DNA from: Tamlana sp038148895
GTDB lineage: Bacteria > Bacteroidota > Bacteroidia > Flavobacteriales > Flavobacteriaceae
Strand: one strand, 5' to 3'
Length of the DNA: 64,000 nt
Assembly (NCBI GenBank): GCA_038148895.1
Contig: JBBVGQ010000008.1
Shown here piece by piece: positions 52,837 through 62,776 of the stretch. Position numbers and translations under genes: made by a program. Numbering within the stretch: the stretch's first letter is position 1; every line of letters begins with the position of its first letter. The notes beneath the pieces were generated by a model, which made no database searches, was not told the DNA's origin, and saw only the letters and a program-made list of their open reading frames with translations.

Positions 52837-55800
52837 TTATTCAACTCTTACCTTTTTCGAAATGATGCCACTCTCAGTTTCGATTTTTAAAACATAATTG
52901 CTTGGACTAATTTGGCTGGCGTTGTACTCCAAGTAATTATTATTTGTGTTTGTTTGGAATTTGAACAAAGACTGACCAAGGAGATTGAACATTTCTATAG
53001 ATTCAATTAATTTTGAAGAAGGGTTATTTATTACAATATTGTTATGTTCATTTGAAAAATAAACCTCAATTTGTTGATTTGCAAAATCTTCTGTACCTAA
53101 GGTTTGGGGTTTTGCAAATGTAATTTCAAAACGATTTAGATATTCGCCCGACTCTAAAAAGGTTTCGTACTTGTCTTGTTTTAAATCCCGATATATTTTT
53201 AATTCCTTATCGTGCAAATAAATTTGAAGATTGTCTGGCATGTTTTCTAGTTCATCAATGGCAATACTGTTAAATCCATCTGTTTTTGTGTGAATGCCCA
53301 ACGGGATAATGCTTTGCTCGTTAATTTCATTGATGCCCTGAATGGTATATTTTTCGTTGTTAATAAGCCAATACATGTCGTCAATTTGTGTGTCAATGTA
53401 TTTAGAGTCGTAACCCCAATCATATCCCACAGAAGCTTTTTCGTCCACAGTTATTAATAATTGTCTTCTTAAAGTATTGACAGAAGTGAAGCCCATTCTT
53501 AGTTTCATTCTAGTGTCCTCACTTTGTGAAACTTTATTTTCAAAATTGTCACCAGATTTTTGTTGGGAGCTCTTATCTTCGATATGAAAAACACGTTGGC
53601 TATTTTTGAATGTAATTACGCCATCTGTTTCGGCAGTTGTATAAAACCCTTGTCCAACAGGTATGTATCTATTAGGGATGTCAATTGGGGTGCCGCCTGT
53701 TGAAACTACAGCACTTTCAGCATTTTTTGATGCGGCTGGTACGCCACCCGAAAGTGAAAATGTTGCGTAACCCCCTTGGTAATCGCTAGATACGTGTGAA
53801 CCGCCACCCCAATGTTTCCAGAAATAAAGTGTTCCGTTAGTTGATCCAAGCCCGGCGATGGTTGATTTGTTATCTTCAATAAATTTAACGGCATCTATGG
53901 CAGAAGGGTATGGGTTACCCACAAAATAGTCATTTCCGGCATAAACGGTTAAACTGATATCTCCGTTATTTGGTTTGCCTTCAAGGGTATAATCTTGAAT
54001 ATCCTCAATGTTGCCTGTGCCTGGTCCTTTCATAGTAAATCCTTCACCGGCTAAAATTTTACCAGTGCTTCTTACATGCTGCCAAGTTGAAAAATTATTA
54101 TTTAGGGCATTATTGTATTTCCAAATCCAATAATCTGCAATGGATAGTGGGCTTGCAGTACCGTCATAACCTGAAGTTAAAAAGTCAACATCTGTAAAAA
54201 TGTTTTCTAATGTATAGCTGTTATTTATTGTTGAATCGTTTTGTTCGCCAACAGGTGATGACCAATAATTATAGGTGTATTTGTCGGCTGTTCCCTGGAG
54301 GTCTTTTTTTAAGATGCCAGAACTGGTTTCATCTAGAATGCTGTTTTCTGCCTGAACAAGTTGAGATTCTCTCTCTAAATCTAGTGTTCCATCAAGCTTT
54401 AAGTACCAAGAATTGAATAGTCCTGAATTTTCTTTTACACTTAAAACACCATCTTTTTCAACAATAAGACCCGCGGTATTAATGTTGGAAGTAAGGGAGA
54501 TGTTTCCATTGATTTTATAAATAGAATAGGCATTCGTATTGTTCGTTACATTCCAAACATCGCCGTGAAGCCAATTGTTTGGGTCTGTCCAAATTCCGTT
54601 GCTGGATATTTTGGTTGCATAGGGAAGAGGTGCCGTATAGTCTTGATTGATGGTCATGTTATGAAGTGTGCCATCTGTTCCATTATTGGCATCGTCTGGG
54701 GTGAATCCAGTATTCAAAATCCCCATTTTATAATACATAATTAAGTCGCTCCAGGATAAACCTTCTATGTCTTGAGGAATAATAGAACCTCTTATTTTTC
54801 CATTGTTATTCTCAATTTGTTGGTTGATTTGTTGTTGTAATTGGTCGAGATTTAGGGCTTTGCTGAAAACACGACATTCATTGATTGATCCCTCAAAATA
54901 ATTGTTTTCAAATTCTGTATTTCTTCCTATTTCAAAATCGTAATCTGAATTCCATTCAGGAGTTTCAATAATTGATGTTCCAATTAGCGAATCATCTGAA
55001 TATGTCCATAAAGCATTTCCGTTTAAATACAGGGTTGCGGAACCCGAATTGCCATCAAATGTTAATGCAGTATGATGCCAAAGGCCTTCTTCCAAATAAC
55101 TTTCGCTAGCAAGATCGGGTGAAATAATATCTGAACCTTGATTAGTTTTTATAAAGGCTTTTAGTTTTTTATTCGAATCAATAAAAAGTCTAAAATTTCG
55201 CTGTCCCATAATTTCACCACCGTCAGAATTATTTTCGAGTTTAACCCAGGACATCATGGTCGTTTCAGACTTGCCTCCTAAAAAGGCGGTGCGACCTATG
55301 TAGTCATCCACGCCATCAAAACCTAAATCTTGTGGAGTACAGAAACTGAAATTACCGATGCCCGTGGCGTGGGGTAAATAATGGTCGCAAGTGTCGCAAT
55401 CTTCCCATAAGAAGGAAACGCTTTTAATATGATTTGGGCTTGAAAAGTTAACCCCAACAATCGAATTATCCCCGGCAGTAATATTTGAAATTGCATTTAC
55501 AACTCCAGTGTTGTTATCTGAGACATAAGTGGGAGACGGTGAATTTGTAAATTCAGGATAAATGGTGTTTCCATCTTTGTCTAGACCTGTAAAGGTGTAT
55601 TTATCACCATTGGTTTCCCATTTATTTACATGGTGAATATCAAACGAAAACGAATATATCGGTTTACTAAATGTTATGGTGCAGGTAATTCCAGTGCCCG
55701 AAAATCCGTTGGACAATAAATCAATTCCATCATATAAATAGCTTGATTGGCTACCAACCTTCGGTGTGCTTCCAGACCAAAATCCTAATGTGCTCGTTTC

Positions 55801-56022
55801 TCCCGTAAATGTTATGGTAATATCGGTTTCGGATCCATTTACGTTATTGTAGGTATGGGATAATTGTCCTGGAGGCCAGTAAAATTCTCCACTCATACTT
55901 GTGCTCCAATTTAAATTGAAGTTATGGGCGCAATTGGGCGTTTCATGAAGCTGGGCGTTTGTTTTGACGCTTAAAAAGAAGAGAGAAAGCATCAGAACCA
56001 TTTTAATAACAATATTCTTCAT
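52837..56022 (-). CDS. LamG-domain T9SS cargo protein
   Basis: The 1061-residue precursor has a signal peptide (ending VKTNAQ), an N-terminal beta domain, a LamG/concanavalin-like domain (about residues 230-400: LGFDGVDDYIG, LWHHTALTFDGNSGSATLYLNG, NECRVFSKALNLDQL), a long C-terminal region with the phrases GEGFTMKGPGTG, VGNPYPSAIDA, SSDYQGGYATF and PVGQGF, and a T9SS-type C-terminus (VYFSNEHNNIVINNP, LGQSLFKF). The region from about residue 490 on is clearly related to that of the next gene. The role is probably in binding or display at the cell surface; no catalytic motif is seen. Confidence 0.85.
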   Translation of the reverse strand: MKNIVIKMVLMLSLFFLSVKTNAQLHETPNCAHNFNLNWSTSMSGEFYWPPGQLSHTYNNVNGSETDITITFTGETSTLGFWSGSTPKVGSQSSYLYDGIDLLSNGFSGTGITCTITFSKPIYSFSFDIHHVNKWETNGDKYTFTGLDKDGNTIYPEFTNSPSPTYVSDNNTGVVNAISNITAGDNSIVGVNFSSPNHIKSVSFLWEDCDTCDHYLPHATGIGNFSFCTPQDLGFDGVDDYIGRTAFLGGKSETTMMSWVKLENNSDGGEIMGQRNFRLFIDSNKKLKAFIKTNQGSDIISPDLASESYLEEGLWHHTALTFDGNSGSATLYLNGNALWTYSDDSLIGTSIIETPEWNSDYDFEIGRNTEFENNYFEGSINECRVFSKALNLDQLQQQINQQIENNNGKIRGSIIPQDIEGLSWSDLIMYYKMGILNTGFTPDDANNGTDGTLHNMTINQDYTAPLPYATKISSNGIWTDPNNWLHGDVWNVTNNTNAYSIYKINGNISLTSNINTAGLIVEKDGVLSVKENSGLFNSWYLKLDGTLDLERESQLVQAENSILDETSSGILKKDLQGTADKYTYNYWSSPVGEQNDSTINNSYTLENIFTDVDFLTSGYDGTASPLSIADYWIWKYNNALNNNFSTWQHVRSTGKILAGEGFTMKGPGTGNIEDIQDYTLEGKPNNGDISLTVYAGNDYFVGNPYPSAIDAVKFIEDNKSTIAGLGSTNGTLYFWKHWGGGSHVSSDYQGGYATFSLSGGVPAASKNAESAVVSTGGTPIDIPNRYIPVGQGFYTTAETDGVITFKNSQRVFHIEDKSSQQKSGDNFENKVSQSEDTRMKLRMGFTSVNTLRRQLLITVDEKASVGYDWGYDSKYIDTQIDDMYWLINNEKYTIQGINEINEQSIIPLGIHTKTDGFNSIAIDELENMPDNLQIYLHDKELKIYRDLKQDKYETFLESGEYLNRFEITFAKPQTLGTEDFANQQIEVYFSNEHNNIVINNPSSKLIESIEMFNLLGQSLFKFQTNTNNNYLEYNASQISPSNYVLKIETESGIISKKVRVE

Positions 56023-56149
56023 AAGTAGGTGACTAGTTTGGGATAAACTATTGTTTTATGCGCTAGATGGTTATTAGGCTAATATACAGATATTTAAGTG
56101 AAAATCGATAAAATGTATTAAAAATTCGACGAAATACACATTTTAAAAA

Positions 56150-56182
56150 TTAAAGCCCTAAACACAATTTAGGGCTTTTAAA
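56150..56182 (-). terminator. Intrinsic terminator of the 2110-residue protein gene
   Basis: AAAGCCCTAAA and TTTAGGGCTTT form a perfect 11-bp stem around ACACAA-like loop bases, about 25 bp after the stop codon. Confidence 0.9.
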
Positions 56183-56204
56183 TATTATGATTAAAATCTA
56201 TCCG

Positions 56205-59200
56205 TTAGTCAATTAACACCTTTTTCGAAATTGTACTGTTTTCTGTAGTCAAATTGATGACATACATTCCAGTTTGTAGATTTCTTGTATTGAATTCTAA
56301 ATATTTTTCGTTTGAATTGTTGTTTACTTTAAATACCGACTGACCTAAAGCATTTAGCATTTCAACGGTATTAATGTTCTTCAGCTTCGGGTTGTTAACT
56401 ATTATGCTTTCCTCTTCATTAGAGAAGTATACGTTTATTACAGATTCATTAACATCTCCGGTATTGAGTAAAGCATTATTTGAAAATGTAATTTCAAAAC
56501 GATTGTTGTGTACACCTGACGCTAATGAGATACTAAAATCACCTTCTTTTAAGTTGTGGTATGTGTCCAATTCCATGTCATGAACAAAAATGTTTTTGTT
56601 TGCATCAATGTTTTCCAAATTGTCAATTTTTACAACTGCCAGACCGTTTTTAGCAATTTTCATACTAAAAGGAATCCTTTGGTCTGTATTAAAGTTCTCA
56701 ATACCTTGAATGATTAATTTAGACGAATCCAAATTCCAGTAGATGTCTTCTTTGTTATCTTCTATCAACAGGGCATCATATCCTAAATCAAAATCATTTG
56801 AAGCACGGCTATCAGCTCCTAATAATAGCTGTCTGTGGTATCCGTCTGGTGAATCAAACATCAACCTTATTCTTTCTCCAGTTTCTGCCGATTGGTTTTC
56901 CACAGACGATTTTGATTTTTGTGCATTTCTGAGGAATATAGAACCCGTGTTAGAACCTGACACAACTTCTTTTTGGTAAATTCTTTGGCTGTTTTTGAAT
57001 AATATGTTTCCGCCAACGATTGGTTGGGTTAAACCTGCCACACCACCATCATCAACAGCAGAGACAAAAAATCCTTGACCTACTGCTATGTATCTTTCAG
57101 GAAGTTTCGTTCCTGAAGCATAGGTAGCATTAATTCTGGCATCGGTTGATATGGCAACAGTTCCTCCTAGCAAAGTGTAAACCGCATAACCACCTTGGTA
57201 GTCACTTAAATAGTGACTGTCAATGGCAAAGTGATCCCAAAAATACAACGCACCATTTATAACGTTCGTTGCATTATTTCCACCATCTGCCACACTAATA
57301 TTGTCCAAAATAAACTGATTGGCGTCCATGGCGGAAGGATAAGGGTTACCAATTAAGTATTCGTTATCCGCGGTTATTGGTAAACTGAAGTCTCCATTAT
57401 TTGGTTGGCCCAATAAAATATAATTTTGGTCTGCAGTTGCCGTACCAGGGCCTTTCATGGTGAAGCCTTCTCCAACTGATAAAGTGCCCGTACTTCTTAT
57501 ATGTTGCCATTGATAATACTGGTCATTTGGCTTATTGGAGTATTTCCAAACCCAATAATCCGCATTTTGAACAGGAGATGCTGTGCCATTGTATCCTGAG
57601 GTTAAGAAACCTACATTGCTAAAAATATCTGCCACGGTATAACTTGCATTACTTGTTGGCGATACAGGTGAACACCAATAGTTGTACAAATAAGTATTTG
57701 AGTATCCTTGTTGGTCGCGTTCTAATGTTCCTGTACTTGCCGCATCAAAGTCACTTTGATCGGTTTGAACCAATTGCGATTCACCTTCTAAGTCTATAGT
57801 TCCGTCAAGTTTTAAGTAATGCGATACTGTTAAACCAATTCCTGTGTTTACAGCAGTATCTCCATTAACTTGTAAATCTCCACTATTTATTATTAACCCT
57901 TCAACAGAGCAATCTCTAGAGCGTACACCAGTAGGTGATGAACCTAAATATACATCATGGTCAATTTCAACAATATTCCAATCAATTGGTGTTACCCCAT
58001 CAACTATTGATAAGGCATTTGGTAAGTTTTGAACTGTATTGTTTAACCAAGTTCCAGCAGCATCCCAAGATCCAGCAGCCTGAGACTGATAGGGCAGTGG
58101 AGCAGTTTGGAAATCAACAGTGTCCAAATTTCTTAAGGCACCTTGATTGCCTTTTCCAGACATATCATCAGTATTGGTGTACGTGTAAACAGACATTGGG
58201 TAGTATCCTGCTAAATCTGTCCATGGTACCGTACTTATCTCGTTTTTGGTAATAGTTGTTGGGATGACGTCGCCATATTCCAAAGCTAAAGAAACATCAT
58301 TTGAAATCTCTTGGTTCATAATGTATCTCAATTGGTCAACGCTTAGCGCAACATCCCAGACTCTTACTTCATCAATATTTCCAGCAAAATAATCTGTTGT
58401 GTTGGGATCCCATCCATCAGCTGCAGCAATCAGGAATTTTCTTGATGTAGCTGTTGGAGCTGGTAAAGAAGATGCTGAATTATCTGGAACGCCATCAATA
58501 TATAAAGTGGCTGTTCCGCTGTTATAAATTACCGCTACCTGATGCCATTTGTTTTCTGGAATGACAACAGATGATGTTAAAGTTGCTGCTCCGCCGTTTA
58601 GGCTAAAGGCCAAATTTCCAGAGCCATTAATTCTTAAATCATATCCTTCGGTGAAGGCATTGTCTCTTTTAGAAACTATTGAGGCATTTACGGTACCTGT
58701 ATCTCTTTTTATCCAAGCTGAAATGGTAAATTCAGTTGGGTTTAAATCTAAATTGTCTTCAACATCAATGTAGTCAACTACACCGTCAAAATAAACCGAA
58801 CGTTCAGCTATAATCTGTGGCGCATATCCAAAGGTGATATATTTAGTACCGCTAAAGTCATATTCAGTTTCTAGGTTTCCACTTCCGTCTGATGTCATTA
58901 CACGGTAATCTGCCGTAGGGTCAAAAACACCTGTAGATGAAATAAACATATAATAACTACCTGGAGGTGTAATGTTTCTTATAGCATCTTGAGGAATTCT
59001 TACCTTGCACGAAGGAATATCTCCACCAGTTTCAACAACTTTCCATGTACGTTGCATCGCAACAAAGCTAACAGGGGTTGATAATCCTGAAATACCAGCA
59101 CTCATATCAACGGAAACTGAGCTGGCTGCCAAGTTTAAATCGGCGCCATCATTACCCCACATTAAAAATTCACCATCGTTAAAAGCCGTTGGGTTTGAAC

Positions 59201-62200
59201 TTTGGTTATCACTATTTGTATCATACAAATCGGTTAAACCAATAGATAAAATACCCTCAATTCTTCCGGTACCATCAGCAGCATCGTTTGAACTTCTTGA
59301 TTGTTTTTGATTTAATTCTGAAGCATCATCACGTCCAATACCAGCAACATCATAATTGTAACCGGCGTTGGCTGAGGTATCCCAAATAACTGTTCCTTGG
59401 GAATCTATATAATCTCTGTCGTTTAGGTTAACCGCAGTAGCACTTCCAGTGTCATGTAATGTAATTCCATACTTAATACATAATGAGGATAAGATTTTAT
59501 GTTGGTCATCCGATGAGTTTTGTTGCGAGTAACTTAAAACTTCACTTATTTTACCATCAAAATAGGTATCGAATGGATGGCCATTTATTGTAATTCTTCC
59601 TGCTCCCAAGGCGAAGTAGGAATTAAAATATTCAATGAAAGGTAAGGTCTCAAATGAAGATGAGGTTTCACCTGTGGCATTGTCAATTCGAATACCATTT
59701 TTATAAATTTCAGTGGAGGTATTGTCTATATTATTTTTTACGTTAAAAACAATGACTTCACTATCGTAAGAATCGGTGGCGCTTGAATAGGTTCTTCCAT
59801 AAGAACCATCAGTTCCTAAGCCACCTAAACTTGTTGGTACCGTACTTACCATGTGGTTAACCATAGAGTCGTAATTGGTAAATCTCGCAGAACCAGCTCC
59901 AAAATATAAACCAGAGCCATCACTGTGCATGGTTTGGGTAGCATGTCTTCCCGAAAGCGGAGCTTGTGTGTTAGATACTTGATAATCAATAATGCCATCT
60001 GTTTTTACAACAACAAAGTATTCCCTGGCAAAAAAGCCTCCTTTCCCCTTCATCACATCTCGATCGGCTTTTGTGAAATCAACATAGGGGTTAAAGTTAA
60101 TATTTCCTGCAAAGTTATTATAGAACACGGGGCTATTGGATGTTACACTAACGGCATCATTATCTTGTGCTTGGTCTGTCCAAGTAGCAATATCGGCACC
60201 GTCAGCGGTTACTCCAACTTCAGAGTCAGCTTTTAGCCAAAGTTTAAGATTGTTTGTTATACCACCAGGAGCATAGGTTGGGTCTGGAAAGAGGGTAATG
60301 GGGTCTCCATGTACGAAGACGTTATCAATACAAAACCCATCTCCACTATTACTTTGTGTTGCAAAGCGAACTCTAAATTGTACCGTTGCAACATTATTCA
60401 AAGCACTTGGCAAATCAATAGTAGCTTGATAAAAATTATTTCTCCCGGAAACAGGTGAGGTGATATCACCATTTTGGCTCCATCCATCTGAACCACCTAG
60501 AGCTGATATACCGGAGGTATTGTACCAATTGTAGCCAGAACCAGAGGCTCCTAAAACTGTCCAAAGAATACCATTAGTTGAATATTCTATATATGCACCA
60601 TCATTACTTGCAGTTTGGAACCTAACGTCTATTTTAAACTCTAAATTTTGGAATCCGGTTAAATCTATAACTGGGCTTGTAAGATATGTATTGGTATTTG
60701 TTGCATAATTATTATAATTGTTTGTATACCAATAGTTCGCCTCTCCGACTTCGGTTGAATTGGTGCCATACGCCCAAGTAGAGCCAAGCCCAAGATTGGT
60801 CATTGTCCAACCACCATTGTTATTGTCAAAATTTTCGTAATAAATAGTGTGTAATGGTGAGGACGTAATTCCAGTACCTTCAATGTCAAAGTTATAAGGG
60901 TTCTCATCACTATCATCATTTGCTATACTTATGGTAGCACTTCTAGTACCTGTTGCACTGGGATCAAAAGTAATGCTAAAGGTTGTTGAAGAGCCTACAC
61001 CAATAGGAGTTGAAGGGATACTTGTAACCGAAAAGTCTGCTGCATGCGTACCTGAAATAGTAACATAAGGTGAGCTTCCCGTTAAGTTTAAGTCGCCAGT
61101 TCCTGAGTTGTCAATAGTAAATGTAAATGTTCTGGTATCTCCAGTAACACTTACTGAACCAAAATCTGTAAAGTCATTAATATCAGGAGTGGTATCACCG
61201 TCAGCAATACTTGTTGAGTTGCCCGTTACATCCATTTCTGGTGAAGGCGGTGTACCTGTACCGCTGATATCGAAATTATATGGGTTTTCATCACTGTCAT
61301 TATTGGCAATGGTTAATGTTGCATTTTTTACACCATTGGTTGTTGGTGAAAATGTAATGACAAATGTTGTATAATTTGAAGATGCAATTGTACTTGCAGG
61401 AATCGTTGTGACACTAAAATCAGCTGCGTCGGTACCAGAAATAACAATATATGGTGAAGCACCTGTTAAATTTAAATCTGCCGTTCCTGTATTTTCTATA
61501 GTAAAGGTTCTTGTAAAACTATTTCCTGTACCAACACTACCAAAATCAGTATGGTCTGTAGTTGTTGGGGTAGTATCACCATCACTAATACTTGTGCTAT
61601 TTCCTAAAATATCTATTTCAGGAGCAGGTATGTAGGCGGTTCCTTGAATGTCAAAATTATAAGGAGCTTCATCGCTATCATCATTGGCTATGGTTAGCGT
61701 AGCATTTTTAGTTCCTATAGTACTTGGTGAAAACATAATAGAAAATGTAGTACTGCCAGAAGCCGATATAGGTGTAGTTGGTATAGCCGTAATGCTAAAA
61801 TCTGCGGCATCAGCTCCAGATATAACTACGTAAGGCGAACCTCCTGTTAAATTCAAATCTATAGTTCCTGTATTTTCAATTGTAAATGTTCTTGTTAGCG
61901 TACTTGCCACTGCCACATTTCCAAAATCCGTATGGTCAGCAGTTGTTGGGGTAGTATCTCCATCACTAATGCTGGTGGAGTTTCCCAAAATATCTATTTC
62001 TGGGGCAATGGGGAGATAGCCTTCAATTAAAATATTGTCAATGTATAAAACGTCAGAATTAGTACTTGCATCACAAGTTATTCTAAATTGAGAATTTGTC
62101 GCAAAGGTATATGTGCCCGAATTTAAAGTAACAGTAGGAGTATAGGTTGTACCATTGTTAAAATCTGTACCGTTTACATAAGTGGCGACAGTGGTCCATG

Positions 62201-62537
62201 AAGATCCATCAAAATATTCCAACCAAAAATCCTCTCCACTACTAAAGTTAGCTGATTCATATTCAAAAGAAAAATCCACAGAAGTATAGGATGTTAAGTT
62301 TAGGTTATTCGTGAACGTACTAGAAGCAGTGCCACTGTTATCTCTAAGTTGAACGGCTGAGGTACCATTAGGGGTTCCACCTGTTGCTAATGAACAATCG
62401 CTTCCACCATCATTCCAAATTCCCCATCCAGATTCAAAATCTTCGGAGTCAATTGTTGTTTGAGAAATAGATTGAGAGGTGATTAGTATGCACAAAAGAA
62501 GCATACTTGACTTTAACAAAAAAGTAATTTTTTTCAT
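56205..62537 (-). CDS. Very large multidomain T9SS cargo protein with choice-of-anchor-D repeats and LamG domain
   Basis: The 2110-residue precursor has a signal peptide, a jelly-roll module (about 25-175), three choice-of-anchor-D (Ig-like) repeats (about 175-300, 302-427, 429-549; each with DGDTTP and a TIANDDSDE or TIANNDSDE strand), a MAM-like domain (about 550-740), a lectin-like domain (LWLKADSEVG, from about 764), a LamG domain (about 1245-1407), and the same C-terminal region and sorting domain as its upstream-coordinate neighbour. Many Asp/Asn-rich loops suggest calcium-stabilised folds. The likely function is adhesion or binding; no enzyme motif is visible. Confidence 0.88.
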   Translation of the reverse strand: MKKITFLLKSSMLLLCILITSQSISQTTIDSEDFESGWGIWNDGGSDCSLATGGTPNGTSAVQLRDNSGTASSTFTNNLNLTSYTSVDFSFEYESANFSSGEDFWLEYFDGSSWTTVATYVNGTDFNNGTTYTPTVTLNSGTYTFATNSQFRITCDASTNSDVLYIDNILIEGYLPIAPEIDILGNSTSISDGDTTPTTADHTDFGNVAVASTLTRTFTIENTGTIDLNLTGGSPYVVISGADAADFSITAIPTTPISASGSTTFSIMFSPSTIGTKNATLTIANDDSDEAPYNFDIQGTAYIPAPEIDILGNSTSISDGDTTPTTTDHTDFGSVGTGNSFTRTFTIENTGTADLNLTGASPYIVISGTDAADFSVTTIPASTIASSNYTTFVITFSPTTNGVKNATLTIANNDSDENPYNFDISGTGTPPSPEMDVTGNSTSIADGDTTPDINDFTDFGSVSVTGDTRTFTFTIDNSGTGDLNLTGSSPYVTISGTHAADFSVTSIPSTPIGVGSSTTFSITFDPSATGTRSATISIANDDSDENPYNFDIEGTGITSSPLHTIYYENFDNNNGGWTMTNLGLGSTWAYGTNSTEVGEANYWYTNNYNNYATNTNTYLTSPVIDLTGFQNLEFKIDVRFQTASNDGAYIEYSTNGILWTVLGASGSGYNWYNTSGISALGGSDGWSQNGDITSPVSGRNNFYQATIDLPSALNNVATVQFRVRFATQSNSGDGFCIDNVFVHGDPITLFPDPTYAPGGITNNLKLWLKADSEVGVTADGADIATWTDQAQDNDAVSVTSNSPVFYNNFAGNINFNPYVDFTKADRDVMKGKGGFFAREYFVVVKTDGIIDYQVSNTQAPLSGRHATQTMHSDGSGLYFGAGSARFTNYDSMVNHMVSTVPTSLGGLGTDGSYGRTYSSATDSYDSEVIVFNVKNNIDNTSTEIYKNGIRIDNATGETSSSFETLPFIEYFNSYFALGAGRITINGHPFDTYFDGKISEVLSYSQQNSSDDQHKILSSLCIKYGITLHDTGSATAVNLNDRDYIDSQGTVIWDTSANAGYNYDVAGIGRDDASELNQKQSRSSNDAADGTGRIEGILSIGLTDLYDTNSDNQSSNPTAFNDGEFLMWGNDGADLNLAASSVSVDMSAGISGLSTPVSFVAMQRTWKVVETGGDIPSCKVRIPQDAIRNITPPGSYYMFISSTGVFDPTADYRVMTSDGSGNLETEYDFSGTKYITFGYAPQIIAERSVYFDGVVDYIDVEDNLDLNPTEFTISAWIKRDTGTVNASIVSKRDNAFTEGYDLRINGSGNLAFSLNGGAATLTSSVVIPENKWHQVAVIYNSGTATLYIDGVPDNSASSLPAPTATSRKFLIAAADGWDPNTTDYFAGNIDEVRVWDVALSVDQLRYIMNQEISNDVSLALEYGDVIPTTITKNEISTVPWTDLAGYYPMSVYTYTNTDDMSGKGNQGALRNLDTVDFQTAPLPYQSQAAGSWDAAGTWLNNTVQNLPNALSIVDGVTPIDWNIVEIDHDVYLGSSPTGVRSRDCSVEGLIINSGDLQVNGDTAVNTGIGLTVSHYLKLDGTIDLEGESQLVQTDQSDFDAASTGTLERDQQGYSNTYLYNYWCSPVSPTSNASYTVADIFSNVGFLTSGYNGTASPVQNADYWVWKYSNKPNDQYYQWQHIRSTGTLSVGEGFTMKGPGTATADQNYILLGQPNNGDFSLPITADNEYLIGNPYPSAMDANQFILDNISVADGGNNATNVINGALYFWDHFAIDSHYLSDYQGGYAVYTLLGGTVAISTDARINATYASGTKLPERYIAVGQGFFVSAVDDGGVAGLTQPIVGGNILFKNSQRIYQKEVVSGSNTGSIFLRNAQKSKSSVENQSAETGERIRLMFDSPDGYHRQLLLGADSRASNDFDLGYDALLIEDNKEDIYWNLDSSKLIIQGIENFNTDQRIPFSMKIAKNGLAVVKIDNLENIDANKNIFVHDMELDTYHNLKEGDFSISLASGVHNNRFEITFSNNALLNTGDVNESVINVYFSNEEESIIVNNPKLKNINTVEMLNALGQSVFKVNNNSNEKYLEFNTRNLQTGMYVINLTTENSTISKKVLID

Positions 62538-62776
62538 GAGAGGTTAAATTTTTTAGCTTGGGGACTAATTATTCGAGTCAAAAATATGTTAAAACTCCAT
62601 GAAATGCAAAAATAATCGATGAAATACAATATTGATATTGTAAATAATTGATTTTAAGTATTTTATAAAATTCAGTATTTTAATGAAAATTACTTTGGAT
62701 TAGGTATTTAGCAAAAAAACTTAGCCTCTATAATCTAGAGGCTAAGTTTTTGGTTTGAATGATATGGTGTTTTGCT
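62538..62776. other. Intergenic region with terminator of the MopE-repeat gene
   Basis: AAAACTTAGCCTCTA and TAGAGGCTAAGTTTT (about 62718-62752) form a perfect 15-bp stem downstream of the MopE-repeat gene. The remainder is AT-rich and presumably contains the promoter of the 2110-residue protein gene. Confidence 0.85.
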
